A DNA stretch of 64,000 nucleotides, taken from NCBI RefSeq assembly GCF_014879975.1, contig NZ_CP062501.1, positions 1,674,001-1,738,000 on the forward strand. The letters run 5' to 3'. Under the pieces are notes generated by a model. That model was given only the letters and a program-made list of their open reading frames with translations, made no database searches and was not told the DNA's origin. The translations under genes and the position numbers were made by a program. Below, piece after piece: positions 9,279-18,154 of the stretch. Within the stretch, counting starts at the first letter, position 1. Every line of letters begins with the position of its first letter. Source of the DNA: Vibrio bathopelagicus. GTDB taxonomy: Bacteria > Pseudomonadota > Gammaproteobacteria > Enterobacterales > Vibrionaceae.

Positions 9279-10664
9279 CTAGTTGGTTGTCAACATCATG
9301 CACTGGTTAGGTTCAACCTTAATGGTTAAGTCCTTGCCAACACAGTCGAACATATCACCAGACAACAAATCGGTCACTGCGCCAGTCCAATTTAATGAGG
9401 CTGTTTTGCTTCGCTTAGATTTATTAATCACCACAATACCTTTGTCGCCACGGACAAATACCAACAAGTCATCATTCGCTTCAACCACACGCATTGCTTC
9501 GCCATGGACATGATTATGAAATTGAATCATATTTTTCATGTAAGGCGCTTGCCAGTCGTTAAGCCATCGAGGCTGGCCGTTCTGATCCAGAATACCGCTG
9601 GTACTCAACTCACTGTAAACAAGCGGTACACCGCCATCTCGACCAAGAATGAAAGCATGAGCCAATCGCTCGTCCACTTCATCCATCACATGTTCCAAAA
9701 ATACCTCATTGTTTGGAATATCATGAGTCACAGCAAACGTGATGGCTCGCATGTTCGATAACGCCTGACCAAAACAGTAAGGATTGATCAGAGACTTAAA
9801 GCTGCCCTGCTCTTCAAAGGCTTTAAAAATAGTATTGAACAGCGGAAAATCATAAGCGCCTAAGCGAGTGTGTTTTAGGTATGGCTCAAGGAACAACTCA
9901 TACTCTTCTTCCGTCGCTCCACCATCGGTAATGATCTCACCAAAGATGTGCATTTCTTCGCAGATGTCGTCAGTCCACACCTTACGCAGATGTGACAATG
10001 TCATGTGTTTCGCTGCATCGATGCGGAAACCTTTAACACCAATGGCTTTCAAGGCTTTTAGGTAAGCTCTCTGTTGTGCGACCACATTGTCGTTGTCTAA
10101 CAGCGTTGGCAAGCCAGGATCGCTGGCTCCACCGGTAATACGCCCGTTTTGCACTTCCCAAGTGTCTTTCCAGTTTTTGATACCAAACGCTTCTACAAAG
10201 TCGTTTTCATCAAATAAAGGTTTAGAAAGATCACCAAATAAGCGTATGGATTGGTAATACTCAGAATCGTGTTGATAAGACGCCATGTCTTGTTGATTGG
10301 GATACGTTAAATCGCCACGGATACCCGATTCATTGGCCATGTGGTTGAACACGACGTCTACATAAGTACGAAGCCCATGCTGCTTTAACGTGTTCACCAT
10401 CGCAGTGAAATCTTGCGTGTCACCAAGTTGATTGTCGATCACACGATAATCTTGGGGCTGATAACGTTGCCACCATTGGGTGCCAGAATCTCGGTCGCAA
10501 CCTTTAGGGCCGTGTAGCGATTTCATCGCTGGTGAAACTAAAACCGATTTATAACCCAACTCTTGGATCAGTGGGGCGTTCTTCATTACGTCAGCGTAGC
10601 ACCAGTCAAAAGCATGCAATATGACATCTGTCGCTGGGTTGCTTAACATAGCTGAACTCTCCAT
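9279..10664 (-). CDS. GH13 alpha-amylase family protein, apparently cytoplasmic
   Basis: A 461-residue alpha-glucan hydrolase with the GH13 regions in order: DVVFNHM (region I), GFRIDAAKH with the nucleophile Asp (II), IFGEI with the acid/base Glu (III) and FAVTHD with the transition-state Asp (IV). There is no signal peptide, so it probably acts on internal glycogen or maltodextrins, unlike secreted Vibrio amylases. The start ATG follows TAGGAG by about six bases. It is likely monocistronic. A stand-alone CBM48 protein lies 6 kb away, but no operon links them. Confidence 0.9.
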   Translation of the reverse strand: MESSAMLSNPATDVILHAFDWCYADVMKNAPLIQELGYKSVLVSPAMKSLHGPKGCDRDSGTQWWQRYQPQDYRVIDNQLGDTQDFTAMVNTLKQHGLRTYVDVVFNHMANESGIRGDLTYPNQQDMASYQHDSEYYQSIRLFGDLSKPLFDENDFVEAFGIKNWKDTWEVQNGRITGGASDPGLPTLLDNDNVVAQQRAYLKALKAIGVKGFRIDAAKHMTLSHLRKVWTDDICEEMHIFGEIITDGGATEEEYELFLEPYLKHTRLGAYDFPLFNTIFKAFEEQGSFKSLINPYCFGQALSNMRAITFAVTHDIPNNEVFLEHVMDEVDERLAHAFILGRDGGVPLVYSELSTSGILDQNGQPRWLNDWQAPYMKNMIQFHNHVHGEAMRVVEANDDLLVFVRGDKGIVVINKSKRSKTASLNWTGAVTDLLSGDMFDCVGKDLTIKVEPNQCMMLTTN

Positions 10665-10896
10665 GTTGTTCTCCTACCAAACTCGTTTACAGCTTTCTAG
10701 ATAAAGACAAAGACTAAAAGGCAAAGCTGCATAAATTTCCTTAAGAATGGTATTTATTATATGAGTTACTCATTAAAACCCCTCCTCCTCCTACCAATTA
10801 GTCACGGCGGATAGTTGAGGGCGTAGCGCCAATTATCGCATAACGTCTGGGATGAACACTCAGCCATTGTGCTTTTAAACGCACCAAAAAGTCACA

Positions 10897-10924
10897 AAAA
10901 AGGAGCGTATATACGCTCCTTTTA
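10897..10924 (-). terminator. Terminator of the parvulin gene
   Basis: A 10-base-pair stem (AAAAGGAGCG / CGCTCCTTTT) around TATATA, with a run of six T on the minus strand. Confidence 0.85.
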
Positions 10925-10947
10925 TTCAATCTAACACATATTAATAA

Positions 10948-11226
10948 CTAAGTTCTGTAAAGAACCTTCACCACGTGCCAGCCAAATTTCGTTTTAACAA
11001 GATGTGGTACTAGCGTCTCGCCAGAGAAACAAACCTTATCAAACTGAGGCACCATTTGACCTTTTTTGAACTCGCCTAGGTCACCGCCCTTTTTGCCAGA
11101 TGGACAGGTTGAGTGTTTCTTCGCTAGCGTTTGAAATTTAGCGCCCTTTTTAAGTTGCGTGATGATATCTTCTGCTAGTTCTTTATGCTTCACCAAAATA
11201 TGAAGCGCTGCTGCTGTTCTTGCCAT
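10948..11226 (-). CDS. ppiC: Parvulin-type peptidyl-prolyl cis-trans isomerase
   Basis: A 92-residue single-domain parvulin, the size of E. coli PpiC. It has the family pattern [47 protein letters not shown] and [11 protein letters not shown]. Parvulins accelerate cis-trans isomerisation of peptidyl-prolyl bonds. No signal peptide is present, so it is cytoplasmic. The start ATG has GAGAA upstream, and a strong terminator follows. Confidence 0.93.
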   Translation of the reverse strand: MARTAAALHILVKHKELAEDIITQLKKGAKFQTLAKKHSTCPSGKKGGDLGEFKKGQMVPQFDKVCFSGETLVPHLVKTKFGWHVVKVLYRT

Positions 11227-11510
11227 GATAATTCTCAGTTTGTTGCTGCCAGTTTAGTTACGAAGTTTGCTTAGAACATCGCTAATGCCCTGACTGTTGT
11301 ATATCTGTTTACCGCTAACGACTTATCGACATAAATTCGTCGACAGCCTGCGTTTAGCGTGATTTTAACCCAAGAACAGCTATTCTTCACTCTATAACCG
11401 AAAACAACTGCCCTAAAGGCCGTTAAAAACCGCATCGTGACTTGCTGCGGCTTCCATTTCCCTTTAAATTAATCCTTATAAATTAAGCGCGTATTAAGTA
11501 GGAGCCACTT

Positions 11511-12425
11511 ATGGCCAAACCGATCAGTAAAGCGAGTCAGTCACAGGGAATGCTGATGTTCAAGTTATCCCTCACTCAAAGTTTTGCGATTGGCACGCTT
11601 AAGGTCAGAGAAATCGTACCTTTTCAGCCGATGACTCAGATCCCATACTCCCATCATCACGTGATTGGTACAGTGACCATCCGTGACCTTACGGTTCCAG
11701 TCATTGATATGTCTGCTGCGATTGGCTTTCGTCCAATCACACCAGTGGAATACCAAGATTGTGTGCTCATCGTGACCGATTGTTTAAGAACAGTGGTGGC
11801 ATTCTTGGTTCGTTCGATTGATAAGATCATTGAATGTGATTGGAAGAGCATTGAATCGCCACCCGCGAGCGTGGGTCGCAATGTATTTGTGACTGGTATT
11901 ACTCGTTTTGAAGATCGAATCGTGCAAATGCTCGACGTGGAGTTATTGCTTTCTAAGATCTACCCGGCTTATGAGAACGCGCATATTCCAATGCTGACTG
12001 ATGTCGAAAGGGAACGCCTCAAAGCGCTAAACATCTTATTAGTTGATGATTCTTTGATTGCGCGTAAACAGCTATCTGATGCCTTAGACAGCATCAACAT
12101 CCCTTACAGTATTTGTAATAACGGCTTAGATGCGATTGACCTGATGCGACGCCAAGCTAGCGTAGGCAATGCGATTGATCTTCTAGTGAGTGATATTGAG
12201 ATGCCGGGTCTTGATGGTTATGAGCTAGCCTTTGAAGTACAGAACGACAGCGCACTGAGTCATGCTTACTGTATTTTGCATACTTCACTATCGAGTGAAA
12301 TATGTGTCGACCGCGCCAATCAGGTAGGAGCACATGAAGCACTTGAGAAATTCAATGCGGGTGAGCTAATCGAAGCGATGCTACGCGGTGCAAAAGTCTT
12401 AAACGAAGCCTCTACGGCTGCATAA
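11511..12425 (+). CDS. cheV: CheV-type chemotaxis coupling protein (CheW domain plus receiver domain)
   Basis: A 304-residue protein with an N-terminal CheW-like domain (about residues 12-155) and a C-terminal response-regulator receiver (about 173-300). The receiver has the acidic pair in LLVDDS, the phospho-acceptor Asp in SDIEMPGLDG and the conserved Lys in LEKFNAGEL. CheV proteins couple receptors to CheA and tune signalling by receiver phosphorylation. Start is fixed by GGAG seven bases upstream. Vibrios carry several CheV paralogs, so the number cannot be assigned. It sits about 2.4 kb from the dCache receptor but is not co-transcribed with it. Confidence 0.9.
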   Translation: MAKPISKASQSQGMLMFKLSLTQSFAIGTLKVREIVPFQPMTQIPYSHHHVIGTVTIRDLTVPVIDMSAAIGFRPITPVEYQDCVLIVTDCLRTVVAFLVRSIDKIIECDWKSIESPPASVGRNVFVTGITRFEDRIVQMLDVELLLSKIYPAYENAHIPMLTDVERERLKALNILLVDDSLIARKQLSDALDSINIPYSICNNGLDAIDLMRRQASVGNAIDLLVSDIEMPGLDGYELAFEVQNDSALSHAYCILHTSLSSEICVDRANQVGAHEALEKFNAGELIEAMLRGAKVLNEASTAA

Positions 12426-12435
12426 TCTCTATTTT

Positions 12436-12474
12436 AGAAGCTAAACCCAGCGTCATGCTCACGGTTTAGCTTCT
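12436..12474. terminator. Terminator-like hairpin between cheV and the ATR-like gene
   Basis: An 11-base-pair stem (AGAAGCTAAAC / GTTTAGCTTCT) with a 17-base loop. The 3' arm runs directly into the T-rich 8-base repeat, so the repeat supplies the pyrimidine-rich tail on the plus strand. Confidence 0.65.
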
Positions 12475-12510
12475 TATCTTCTTATCTTCTTATCTTCTTA
12501 TCTTCTTAAG
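12471..12510 (-). repeat. Four exact copies plus a partial copy of an 8-base unit in a gene tail
   Basis: On the plus strand the unit is TTCTTATC; read on the minus strand, downstream of the ATR-like gene's stop, each unit contains TAA. As with the other two 8-base arrays, stops fall in all frames. Confidence 0.95.
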
Positions 12511-12541
12511 CATTAGAGGTGAATCAGTGTAGAGCTCTGCC

Positions 12542-13102
12542 TTAAGATTTCTTTGGCATCGAATAGCTCTTACTCACAAACTCCACTTCCTCTACCTCGT
12601 TGACATCATTGGTAAAAGACGCCAATGCATAGAGTGTATTTGCCACTAAATTAGCGTATTTAAAAAGAATCGGATCGGGCGACTTCTTGCTTTCATGGTG
12701 TTCAATACTGACCAGTGCTCGCACGACTTTTTTAGCCTGACAGCGACATAAGTGAAGCTCACTAGACACTCTGTTCCCACCGGGTAAAACAAAACCTTTG
12801 AAACCACCTTCTAGCTGATCGCGAATGTGATGATAATCTTGCTTGAGCTCGATCAATTCAGATTCGGTAATGGCGAGCTTTCCGCGCACAGAACCATTCA
12901 GGTGATAGATATTCGGCTGCAAACGTTGCAGGATCTCACGAACCTGAGGCTCTAGGTCTAAAGACAACACCAACCCAACTCGGCAACAAAGCTCATCCGA
13001 CAAAATCTCAAAATCACAGATAGGACTGTCTTCATAAATAAACGGGTAACAGAACTCGTCCCAATCTCGACTTACTGGTTTCACGTTGCGATCCTTACAC
13101 AT
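12542..13102 (-). CDS. Divergent ATP:cob(I)alamin adenosyltransferase-like (PduO-type) protein
   Basis: A 186-residue protein with the helical core of PduO-type adenosyltransferases: FVLPGGNRVSSELHLCRCQ followed by KKVVRALV, and ILFKYANLVANTLYALA near the end. These align by eye to LPGG, LHxARxxxRRAER and YLNRLSDxLF of the family. Active members transfer the adenosyl group of ATP to cobalamin. Here the N-terminal ATP loop is not recognisable and the RRAER block is replaced by KKVVR, so catalysis is doubtful. It lies between cheV and hutZ, and no cobalamin genes are adjacent. Homology is fairly clear; function is open. Confidence 0.65.
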   Translation of the reverse strand: MCKDRNVKPVSRDWDEFCYPFIYEDSPICDFEILSDELCCRVGLVLSLDLEPQVREILQRLQPNIYHLNGSVRGKLAITESELIELKQDYHHIRDQLEGGFKGFVLPGGNRVSSELHLCRCQAKKVVRALVSIEHHESKKSPDPILFKYANLVANTLYALASFTNDVNEVEEVEFVSKSYSMPKKS

Positions 13103-13195
13103 AAATATTAATCAGACGCCAATATAGCAAACTCTTTGATTTAGTCTGCTTTTTCTCACATCAATGTCCTGTGTGTTTACAACGGTTTTTAGACG

Positions 13196-13219
13196 TAAAA
13201 AAACCCTCACATTGGAGGG
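13196..13219 (-). terminator. Terminator of the hutW-hutX-hutZ operon
   Basis: A short stem (CCCTC / GAGGG) followed on the minus strand by seven T residues, 27 bases after the hutZ stop. Confidence 0.75.
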
Positions 13220-13245
13220 CTTCTTAAGCAATAGGTTAAACGAAA

Positions 13246-13776
13246 TTACTCGTTAGACACTTTTTTGTGGCCTTCTTGTAGGTGAACGAAATCCACCAGA
13301 TCGTCGCCTGATACTTGGTATGCCTGACCAAAACCTTTAACAAACAGGCCGTTCTCTGCTTTAAGGTTGAATAGAGAGAAGTCTTGAAGTTGGCTCAAAC
13401 CATCAATGATTTCACCAAAGCGCTCTTGCATCTGGCCGATCACTTGGGTCCAAAGCTCAGTTTCACGCTCAACAACACTTGCTTGAGCATCAAACGTTAA
13501 ACGCTTACGTGCGTAAAGCTGCTTCGAGTTCTCTTCGTCTTCAATCATCATCAAAGACACCTGAGGGTTAGCTTTCAAGTTACGAGCATGACGAGCAATA
13601 TCAGAAATTAGAACAAAGTAACCTTCTTGGTTCTGAACGAAAGGTGCGTAACTTACGTTCGGGCGACCTTCTTCATCAACCGTTGCAAGTTGAAGGGTAC
13701 GGCGCTCTTGGCGAAACTCTTTAATTTCTGGACCTAGGCGACCTTGTAGACGTTCTTGTTTTACTTGCTGTTCCAT
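13246..13776 (-). CDS. hutZ: HutZ heme utilisation protein (heme-degrading enzyme)
   Basis: A 176-residue protein of the HugZ/HutZ split-barrel family, which binds heme and opens the ring to release iron. The N-terminal half has the flavin-binding-like split barrel (TLQLATVDEEGRPNVSYAPF). The C-terminus has LQEGHKK, whose His corresponds to the heme ligand described for V. cholerae HutZ. It is last in the minus-strand operon hutW-hutX-hutZ, and the start ATG has AAGGA seven bases upstream. Regulation is expected through the Fur-box-like sequence before hutW. Confidence 0.95.
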   Translation of the reverse strand: MEQQVKQERLQGRLGPEIKEFRQERRTLQLATVDEEGRPNVSYAPFVQNQEGYFVLISDIARHARNLKANPQVSLMMIEDEENSKQLYARKRLTFDAQASVVERETELWTQVIGQMQERFGEIIDGLSQLQDFSLFNLKAENGLFVKGFGQAYQVSGDDLVDFVHLQEGHKKVSNE

Positions 13777-13916
13777 GGGTAATTCCTTTCTTCACTTTCT
13801 CTGATTTATTATTTTTGCCCGAGGTTGAGTGATCATTAGCAAACTAAACGATCCTCGAGCATTGATGTACTATTTAAGCGAATTGGCACCCTATTTAGGG
13901 TTGCTGCTGATTTTAC

Positions 13917-14438
13917 TTAAGCTTGTTCTTTCAGCGCTTTGAAGCGTTCAACTTGGTCAGCAATAAGCTCACGCTTTTCATTGCGGCCTAGGTAGATCTT
14001 AAAAATGTTCTCGCCCGTTTCACTGAAGAAACCGAAGTAATGACTTTCACGCCCCATGAACGCCTTGCTCACCAAACCGATCTGTTTAACATTGTCGAGT
14101 TTCAGGTGGCCATGAAGCTCGCCTTCTTTGCCCATAAGGTTGTAGTAGCCACGTGCTACTTTACCTTTAGGGAACGGCGCTTTTACTTCGAAGATTGAGC
14201 CGAATGAATGCACGATTGTGGTCACAGGCCCCCAATCAACTAAGCCTTCTAGAATCTCTTGAGCACGGCTGCCATCTAGCATTACTGCCATGTCATTTGG
14301 AAAAGCAGCAACCACTTCAACCTCTGAAACACCTAGCTTTTCAGCAATCGCAGTAGGAAGCAGTTTTGGCTCTTCTTCTAGAATGCGTGCGACACGTTGT
14401 TCTAGAGTTTCTGTCATTTCTAATGTTGTATCTGTCAT
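13917..14438 (-). CDS. hutX: HutX intracellular heme chaperone
   Basis: A 173-residue protein of the HutX/HuvX (ChuX-like) family, which binds heme in the cytoplasm and passes it to HutZ. Visible features are VARILEEEPKLLPTAIAEKL, FGSIFEVKAPFPKG and NLMGKEGELHGHLKLDN. The ribosome site before the chosen ATG is weak; a second ATG seven codons in is an alternative. It lies between hutW and hutZ in the conserved Vibrio order. Confidence 0.93.
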   Translation of the reverse strand: MTDTTLEMTETLEQRVARILEEEPKLLPTAIAEKLGVSEVEVVAAFPNDMAVMLDGSRAQEILEGLVDWGPVTTIVHSFGSIFEVKAPFPKGKVARGYYNLMGKEGELHGHLKLDNVKQIGLVSKAFMGRESHYFGFFSETGENIFKIYLGRNEKRELIADQVERFKALKEQA

Positions 14439-14496
14439 TGAATATGTGTCCGTATAAACGAGTAATTTACGTAAGTTATAAACTAAAAATTCGATA

Positions 14497-15906
14497 TTAA
14501 GCGTGCTTTAAACTTGTATGCGGGTGAATGCCTGAACCTGATGCTTTCGGTGCTGGGTGCATAGCCTGATATTCAGCGTTAAGCACTTGAATTACACTCT
14601 GAGCGAGGCTTACTGCCCAGAAGCTGCCAGCAATAGTGAGGGTCAGATAATCTTCGGAAAGCTCGACTAGACCATTCTTTTCCCAATGCGAAAACAGAGG
14701 CTTCAGATAATCGAACGTGTCTTGTTCCATAAAGGTCGGTAACGTACTTCTTCTAACAACACCAGAATCAAAACCGGCCTTTAATGAAGAGAAGGCTGGC
14801 TCTAGTGAGCTTTGCTTCGTCATCATGGCTATTGGCAATTGACCTTGCTTTATAGACTCCATGTAGCTGTCTAAAGTTCGATGTTGCATCACACCATGAC
14901 CGCCAATGTTGCCACCAGCACCACAACCAACCGGCAGAACTTCGGCATAAGTTTTCGCTAAGCTGTTGTAAATGCTGCGTTCTCTGTTATCACGAGCCCA
15001 GTGATTCACGCTCAATTGCTTGACCTTATTTTTTGCCATGAACTCGACACCCGCCAAGTACATGCTCGCTTTATCTGGCGTATTCGCTGGTGGTGGAATT
15101 TTTCCTTTCTCAACAAGGTTAAGCATAGGTGCGTTACCCCCAACAATCAGTTGATAGAGGTCAATACCGTGCGCACCAGTAGACATGTAGTCTTCTAAAT
15201 CTTGTTGGAACACTTCCATAGACTGGTGTGGTAATCCGTATAGCAAATCTAGAACGATGGGGGCTTGCTCGGTACAGCTCAAAGCACTGATACGTTCCAA
15301 CACAACTTCTCTGTCATCTAAGCGCTTGGCGCTGCGTCGAACTTGAGTGTTGAAACTTTGAATACCAAATGAGAAGCGATTGAAACCACCTTCAAGCGCA
15401 CAATCAAACATTTGATCGCCAAAGCGATTGATGCGCCCTTCCAAGGTCATTTCCACATCGTTTGCCAGTGGGAAATATTGGCGAATAGCCTTGCCTAACT
15501 GCTCTACTTGTTGAGGAGACAAATCAGTAGGTGTTCCGCCACCAATGTAGACAGCATGAAATAATCCAGACTGAGCCCAAGGGGTTTTAGCTTTTTGCTT
15601 CAACTCAACCATCAATGCGTCGAAATACTCATCGACTAATTTACGGCTCGCGGCGTTTTGGAAAAAGTTACAGAACGTACAACGGACACGACAGAAAGGA
15701 ATATGGATATACAAGCAACGCTTATCCTGTTTCTTCCCTTCGCTTAGCATCAGTTCATCAAAGAGCTCCAACTTCTTGCTCGGGTCGACCGGAATTGAAC
15801 TTCCTCCGGCATGTGCAGAATGCTTTTTCGCAAACGCAAAACGAAGCGGATCAGGGCTAGAAACACCTAGAATTGATTCGTCAAATTTATAAATATTAAG
15901 ACTCAT
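14497..15906 (-). CDS. hutW: HutW radical-SAM enzyme of heme utilisation (HemN-related)
   Basis: A 469-residue radical-SAM protein. The cluster motif is CRVRCTFC (CxxxCxxC) within IPFCRVRCTFCNFF, followed by VYIGGGTPTDL and the HemN-like GGNIGGHG. HutW and its relative ChuW open heme under anaerobic conditions using S-adenosylmethionine. It is the first gene of the minus-strand operon, diverging from tonB1 across about 160 bases containing a Fur-box-like element. The start ATG has GAGAG upstream. Confidence 0.95.
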   Translation of the reverse strand: MSLNIYKFDESILGVSSPDPLRFAFAKKHSAHAGGSSIPVDPSKKLELFDELMLSEGKKQDKRCLYIHIPFCRVRCTFCNFFQNAASRKLVDEYFDALMVELKQKAKTPWAQSGLFHAVYIGGGTPTDLSPQQVEQLGKAIRQYFPLANDVEMTLEGRINRFGDQMFDCALEGGFNRFSFGIQSFNTQVRRSAKRLDDREVVLERISALSCTEQAPIVLDLLYGLPHQSMEVFQQDLEDYMSTGAHGIDLYQLIVGGNAPMLNLVEKGKIPPPANTPDKASMYLAGVEFMAKNKVKQLSVNHWARDNRERSIYNSLAKTYAEVLPVGCGAGGNIGGHGVMQHRTLDSYMESIKQGQLPIAMMTKQSSLEPAFSSLKAGFDSGVVRRSTLPTFMEQDTFDYLKPLFSHWEKNGLVELSEDYLTLTIAGSFWAVSLAQSVIQVLNAEYQAMHPAPKASGSGIHPHTSLKHA

Positions 15907-15981
15907 ATAATCTCTCTGAACACTTATATAGCAAAGTCTGGAAGACTATTCGCTAAAACTGAGAGAATCATAAATAGACGC

Positions 15982-16006
15982 AAATGATAATGCAATTGAT
16001 AATTGA
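15982..16006. promoter_or_regulatory. Candidate Fur box between hutW and tonB1
   Basis: Contains two direct GATAAT hexamers separated by GCAATT and followed by TGAT, resembling the hexamer array of Fur sites. Its position in a divergent promoter between two heme-uptake operons supports iron repression of both. Identified by eye, not scored. Confidence 0.65.
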
Positions 16007-16066
16007 TCTTATTTAGATTCTGAGCAATAATCTGGTACAGATTTTAGATTTGGTAAAGGATTGAAA

Positions 16067-16867
16067 GTGAACGTTCCTAGATATGTTATTGCAGGCGGTG
16101 CATCGTTAGTGATTCATGCGGCGCTATTGTTTGTCGCTCAAGAATCTAAAGTATTTGCGATGCCTGCAGGTAGCCAATCGAATACGGTATCGATCAACTT
16201 CACGCCTAAGAGCACTCCTTCTCAAGCTCAACAAAAAACCATCACAGAACCGGTTGAACCAGAACCAATCAAAGAAACCGTCTCACAAGCAGAACCTAAG
16301 CCTGTCGAACCCAAGGCAGTCGAACCAAAGCAAGCCAAACCGACGCCAAAGAAAAAAGCGATCACCAATAAACCTCAACCCAAGAAAGTAGAGAAAAAGA
16401 TTGTTGGAAAGAAACCAGTAACAGAGAAAAAGGTCGTTAAGAAAAAACGCCCAGAACTAAAACCAGAGCCAAAGTCCAAACCAACGCCTCAACCAGGAAA
16501 ACTGGCTGACAAGAAAGTCGATAAAAATCTAGACGAGTCTGCCAATCAACCTCAGGAGGTAAACCAAGGCGTATCAAACCAAGAACCCGTATTAGTCACT
16601 AAGCCCTCTTTTTCTTCACGCCCCACACCACCGAATTACCCGCGCCAAGCTAGACGTCGTGGCGTTGAAGGTGTCGCAACTTATGAGGTCTGGTTAGACG
16701 CTGAAGGCAAACAAATTAAACAAGCATTAGTAAATTCATCAGGCGCACTAATGCTCGACAACGCCGCTTTAGACGCCATTAAACAATGGAAATTCTCACC
16801 TCACACTGTCAATGGTCGAGCTATTGCTCACCGTGTACAAATACCTGTTCGTTTTAGGTTGGATTAA
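16067..16867 (+). CDS. tonB1: TonB energy-transducing protein of the heme-uptake system
   Basis: A 266-residue periplasm-spanning protein: one N-terminal membrane span (YVIAGGASLVIHAALLFVA), a long Pro/Lys/Glu-rich region (about residues 60-165), and a C-terminal TonB domain with YPRQARRRGVEG and AIKQWKFSP. It carries proton-motive energy from ExbB-ExbD to outer-membrane heme receptors. The start is taken as GTG because AAAGGA lies six bases before it; a TTG two codons upstream would be too close to that site. It is first in tonB1-exbB1-exbD1-hutBCD. Confidence 0.93.
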   Translation: MNVPRYVIAGGASLVIHAALLFVAQESKVFAMPAGSQSNTVSINFTPKSTPSQAQQKTITEPVEPEPIKETVSQAEPKPVEPKAVEPKQAKPTPKKKAITNKPQPKKVEKKIVGKKPVTEKKVVKKKRPELKPEPKSKPTPQPGKLADKKVDKNLDESANQPQEVNQGVSNQEPVLVTKPSFSSRPTPPNYPRQARRRGVEGVATYEVWLDAEGKQIKQALVNSSGALMLDNAALDAIKQWKFSPHTVNGRAIAHRVQIPVRFRLD

Positions 16868-16869
16868 TC

Positions 16870-17571
16870 ATGCAACAAATCAGTTACTTACAAGATCAAC
16901 TTGGCTTAATGACTTGGCCTCTTCTCATCTGTTCTGCATTAACAGCAATGATCATCGCTGAACGTGTCTTCCAAGTGATGCTAAGCATTGGTGTTGGCAA
17001 ACGCGCCATTCGTCGCGAGCTCAACCAGATCTCACCAACCAACAGCAAAGAGATCGAAGCATTAGCACAATCTATTTCTGGTAAACGACCGCTGCTGTAC
17101 AAGGGCGTGTCGATGTTGCTTGCTCACCACTCTTTCTCAAAAGGATTACGTGAAGATGCTGCCGGAATTTGGCTACAAGAAAAACGCCACCAGCTTCATG
17201 CCGGACTGAGATTGCTTGGTTTAATCGGAGTGATTAGTCCGTTAATAGGCCTACTTGGTACCGTACTTGGACTTATTGAGATGTTCAAAGGGGTTGCAGC
17301 TACGACCGGCAGTATTACACCGAACGATCTAGCCGACGGATTAGGCTTAGCAATGAGAACCACAGCGGCAGGCTTAATGATTGCGCTTCCTGCGATCTCA
17401 GGCGCTCAACTGCTTGGGCTATGGGCCGACCGAGTGCTGGCTCAGTTAGAACATACTCTGAACTATGTGAATGTGTGGCTTGAAGGCATGTCGATTCAAA
17501 CCAATCACTCTGACGAGACTAAAGGCTCATCAGTCAACAAAGTCGCTGTTGGTGATGTGAGTCAAGCATGA
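16870..17571 (+). CDS. exbB1: ExbB proton-channel subunit
   Basis: A 233-residue MotA/TolQ/ExbB-family inner-membrane protein with three spans and the conserved block LLGLIGVISPLIGLLGTV followed by GLALAMRTTAAG-like sequence (here ADGLGLAMRTTAAG). With ExbD it harvests proton-motive force for TonB. It begins two bases after the tonB1 stop and overlaps exbD1 by four bases, which implies translational coupling. Confidence 0.95.
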   Translation: MQQISYLQDQLGLMTWPLLICSALTAMIIAERVFQVMLSIGVGKRAIRRELNQISPTNSKEIEALAQSISGKRPLLYKGVSMLLAHHSFSKGLREDAAGIWLQEKRHQLHAGLRLLGLIGVISPLIGLLGTVLGLIEMFKGVAATTGSITPNDLADGLGLAMRTTAAGLMIALPAISGAQLLGLWADRVLAQLEHTLNYVNVWLEGMSIQTNHSDETKGSSVNKVAVGDVSQA

Positions 17572-17981
17572 TCAAAACGCCTCTCTCATCTCAAACACAA
17601 AGTTTAGCGCCAGATTTAACGCCGCTGCTCGACATAATTTTTATCGTGATGGTTTTCCTACTACTTACCGCTTCGGTGAAGTTGGAGTCTTTAGAGGTAG
17701 AGCTTCCAAGCTCTGATATTAAAAACGTTTCTGAAGTTCATAAAGATTCGATTAGCGTCAATATTTTAGACCACGAACCTTACTGGGCGATTAACGGCCG
17801 AGAGTACATAGACTGGGAAAACTTCAAGATTGCATTACTCGAAGAGACAGGTTCTGCGGATAAAAAGCCGATCATCATTGGCGCGGATAAAGCAGCCAAC
17901 GTTGAGAACCTAGTGAAGTTGCTGTCGTTCCTTCAAGAGAATGGAATACCTGCAACCCAATTGCTCACAGAAGAAGGCTAG
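17568..17981 (+). CDS. exbD1: ExbD proton-channel subunit
   Basis: A 137-residue ExbD/TolR protein with a short cytoplasmic start, one span (IIFIVMVFLLLTASV) and a periplasmic domain. The Asp in LTPLLDIIF is the conserved proton-pathway residue. The ATGA overlap with exbB1 indicates coupled translation. A long structured gap of about 170 bases separates it from hutB. Confidence 0.95.
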   Translation: MIKTPLSSQTQSLAPDLTPLLDIIFIVMVFLLLTASVKLESLEVELPSSDIKNVSEVHKDSISVNILDHEPYWAINGREYIDWENFKIALLEETGSADKKPIIIGADKAANVENLVKLLSFLQENGIPATQLLTEEG

Positions 17982-18000
17982 AACAATACTCAGTTGTCAT

Positions 18001-18066
18001 GAGGCCTAGCACCTTTATGAGATTGGGGTCTTTATTGAGAAGACCCAATAACCAGAGCTAGACCTC
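18001..18066 (+). promoter_or_regulatory. Two-tier stem-loop between exbD1 and hutB
   Basis: Outer arms GAGGCCTAGC and GCTAGACCTC pair with one mismatch; inner arms ATTGGGGTCTT and AAGACCCAAT pair with one bulge. No T-run follows, so a full terminator is unlikely. A role in RNA processing or differential expression of the two halves of the operon is inferred. Confidence 0.5.
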
Positions 18067-18154
18067 TATCGAATCGAACTCAACATGCGAACGGACTGCT
18101 CACTGAGCGTCTTCGCGATTACTCTCCATCAAAAGAAAGTATCAATAAATTATT

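Noticed and set aside
10779..10795. CCCCTCCTCCTCC run upstream of the amylase gene, resembling a MalT box
   Set aside because: It is a simple repeat matching only about 7 of 10 consensus positions and lacks the paired boxes expected for MalT.
16116..16391. Basic, Lys/Asn-rich overlapping frame
   Set aside because: It is a shadow of the proline-lysine-rich region of tonB1 in another frame.
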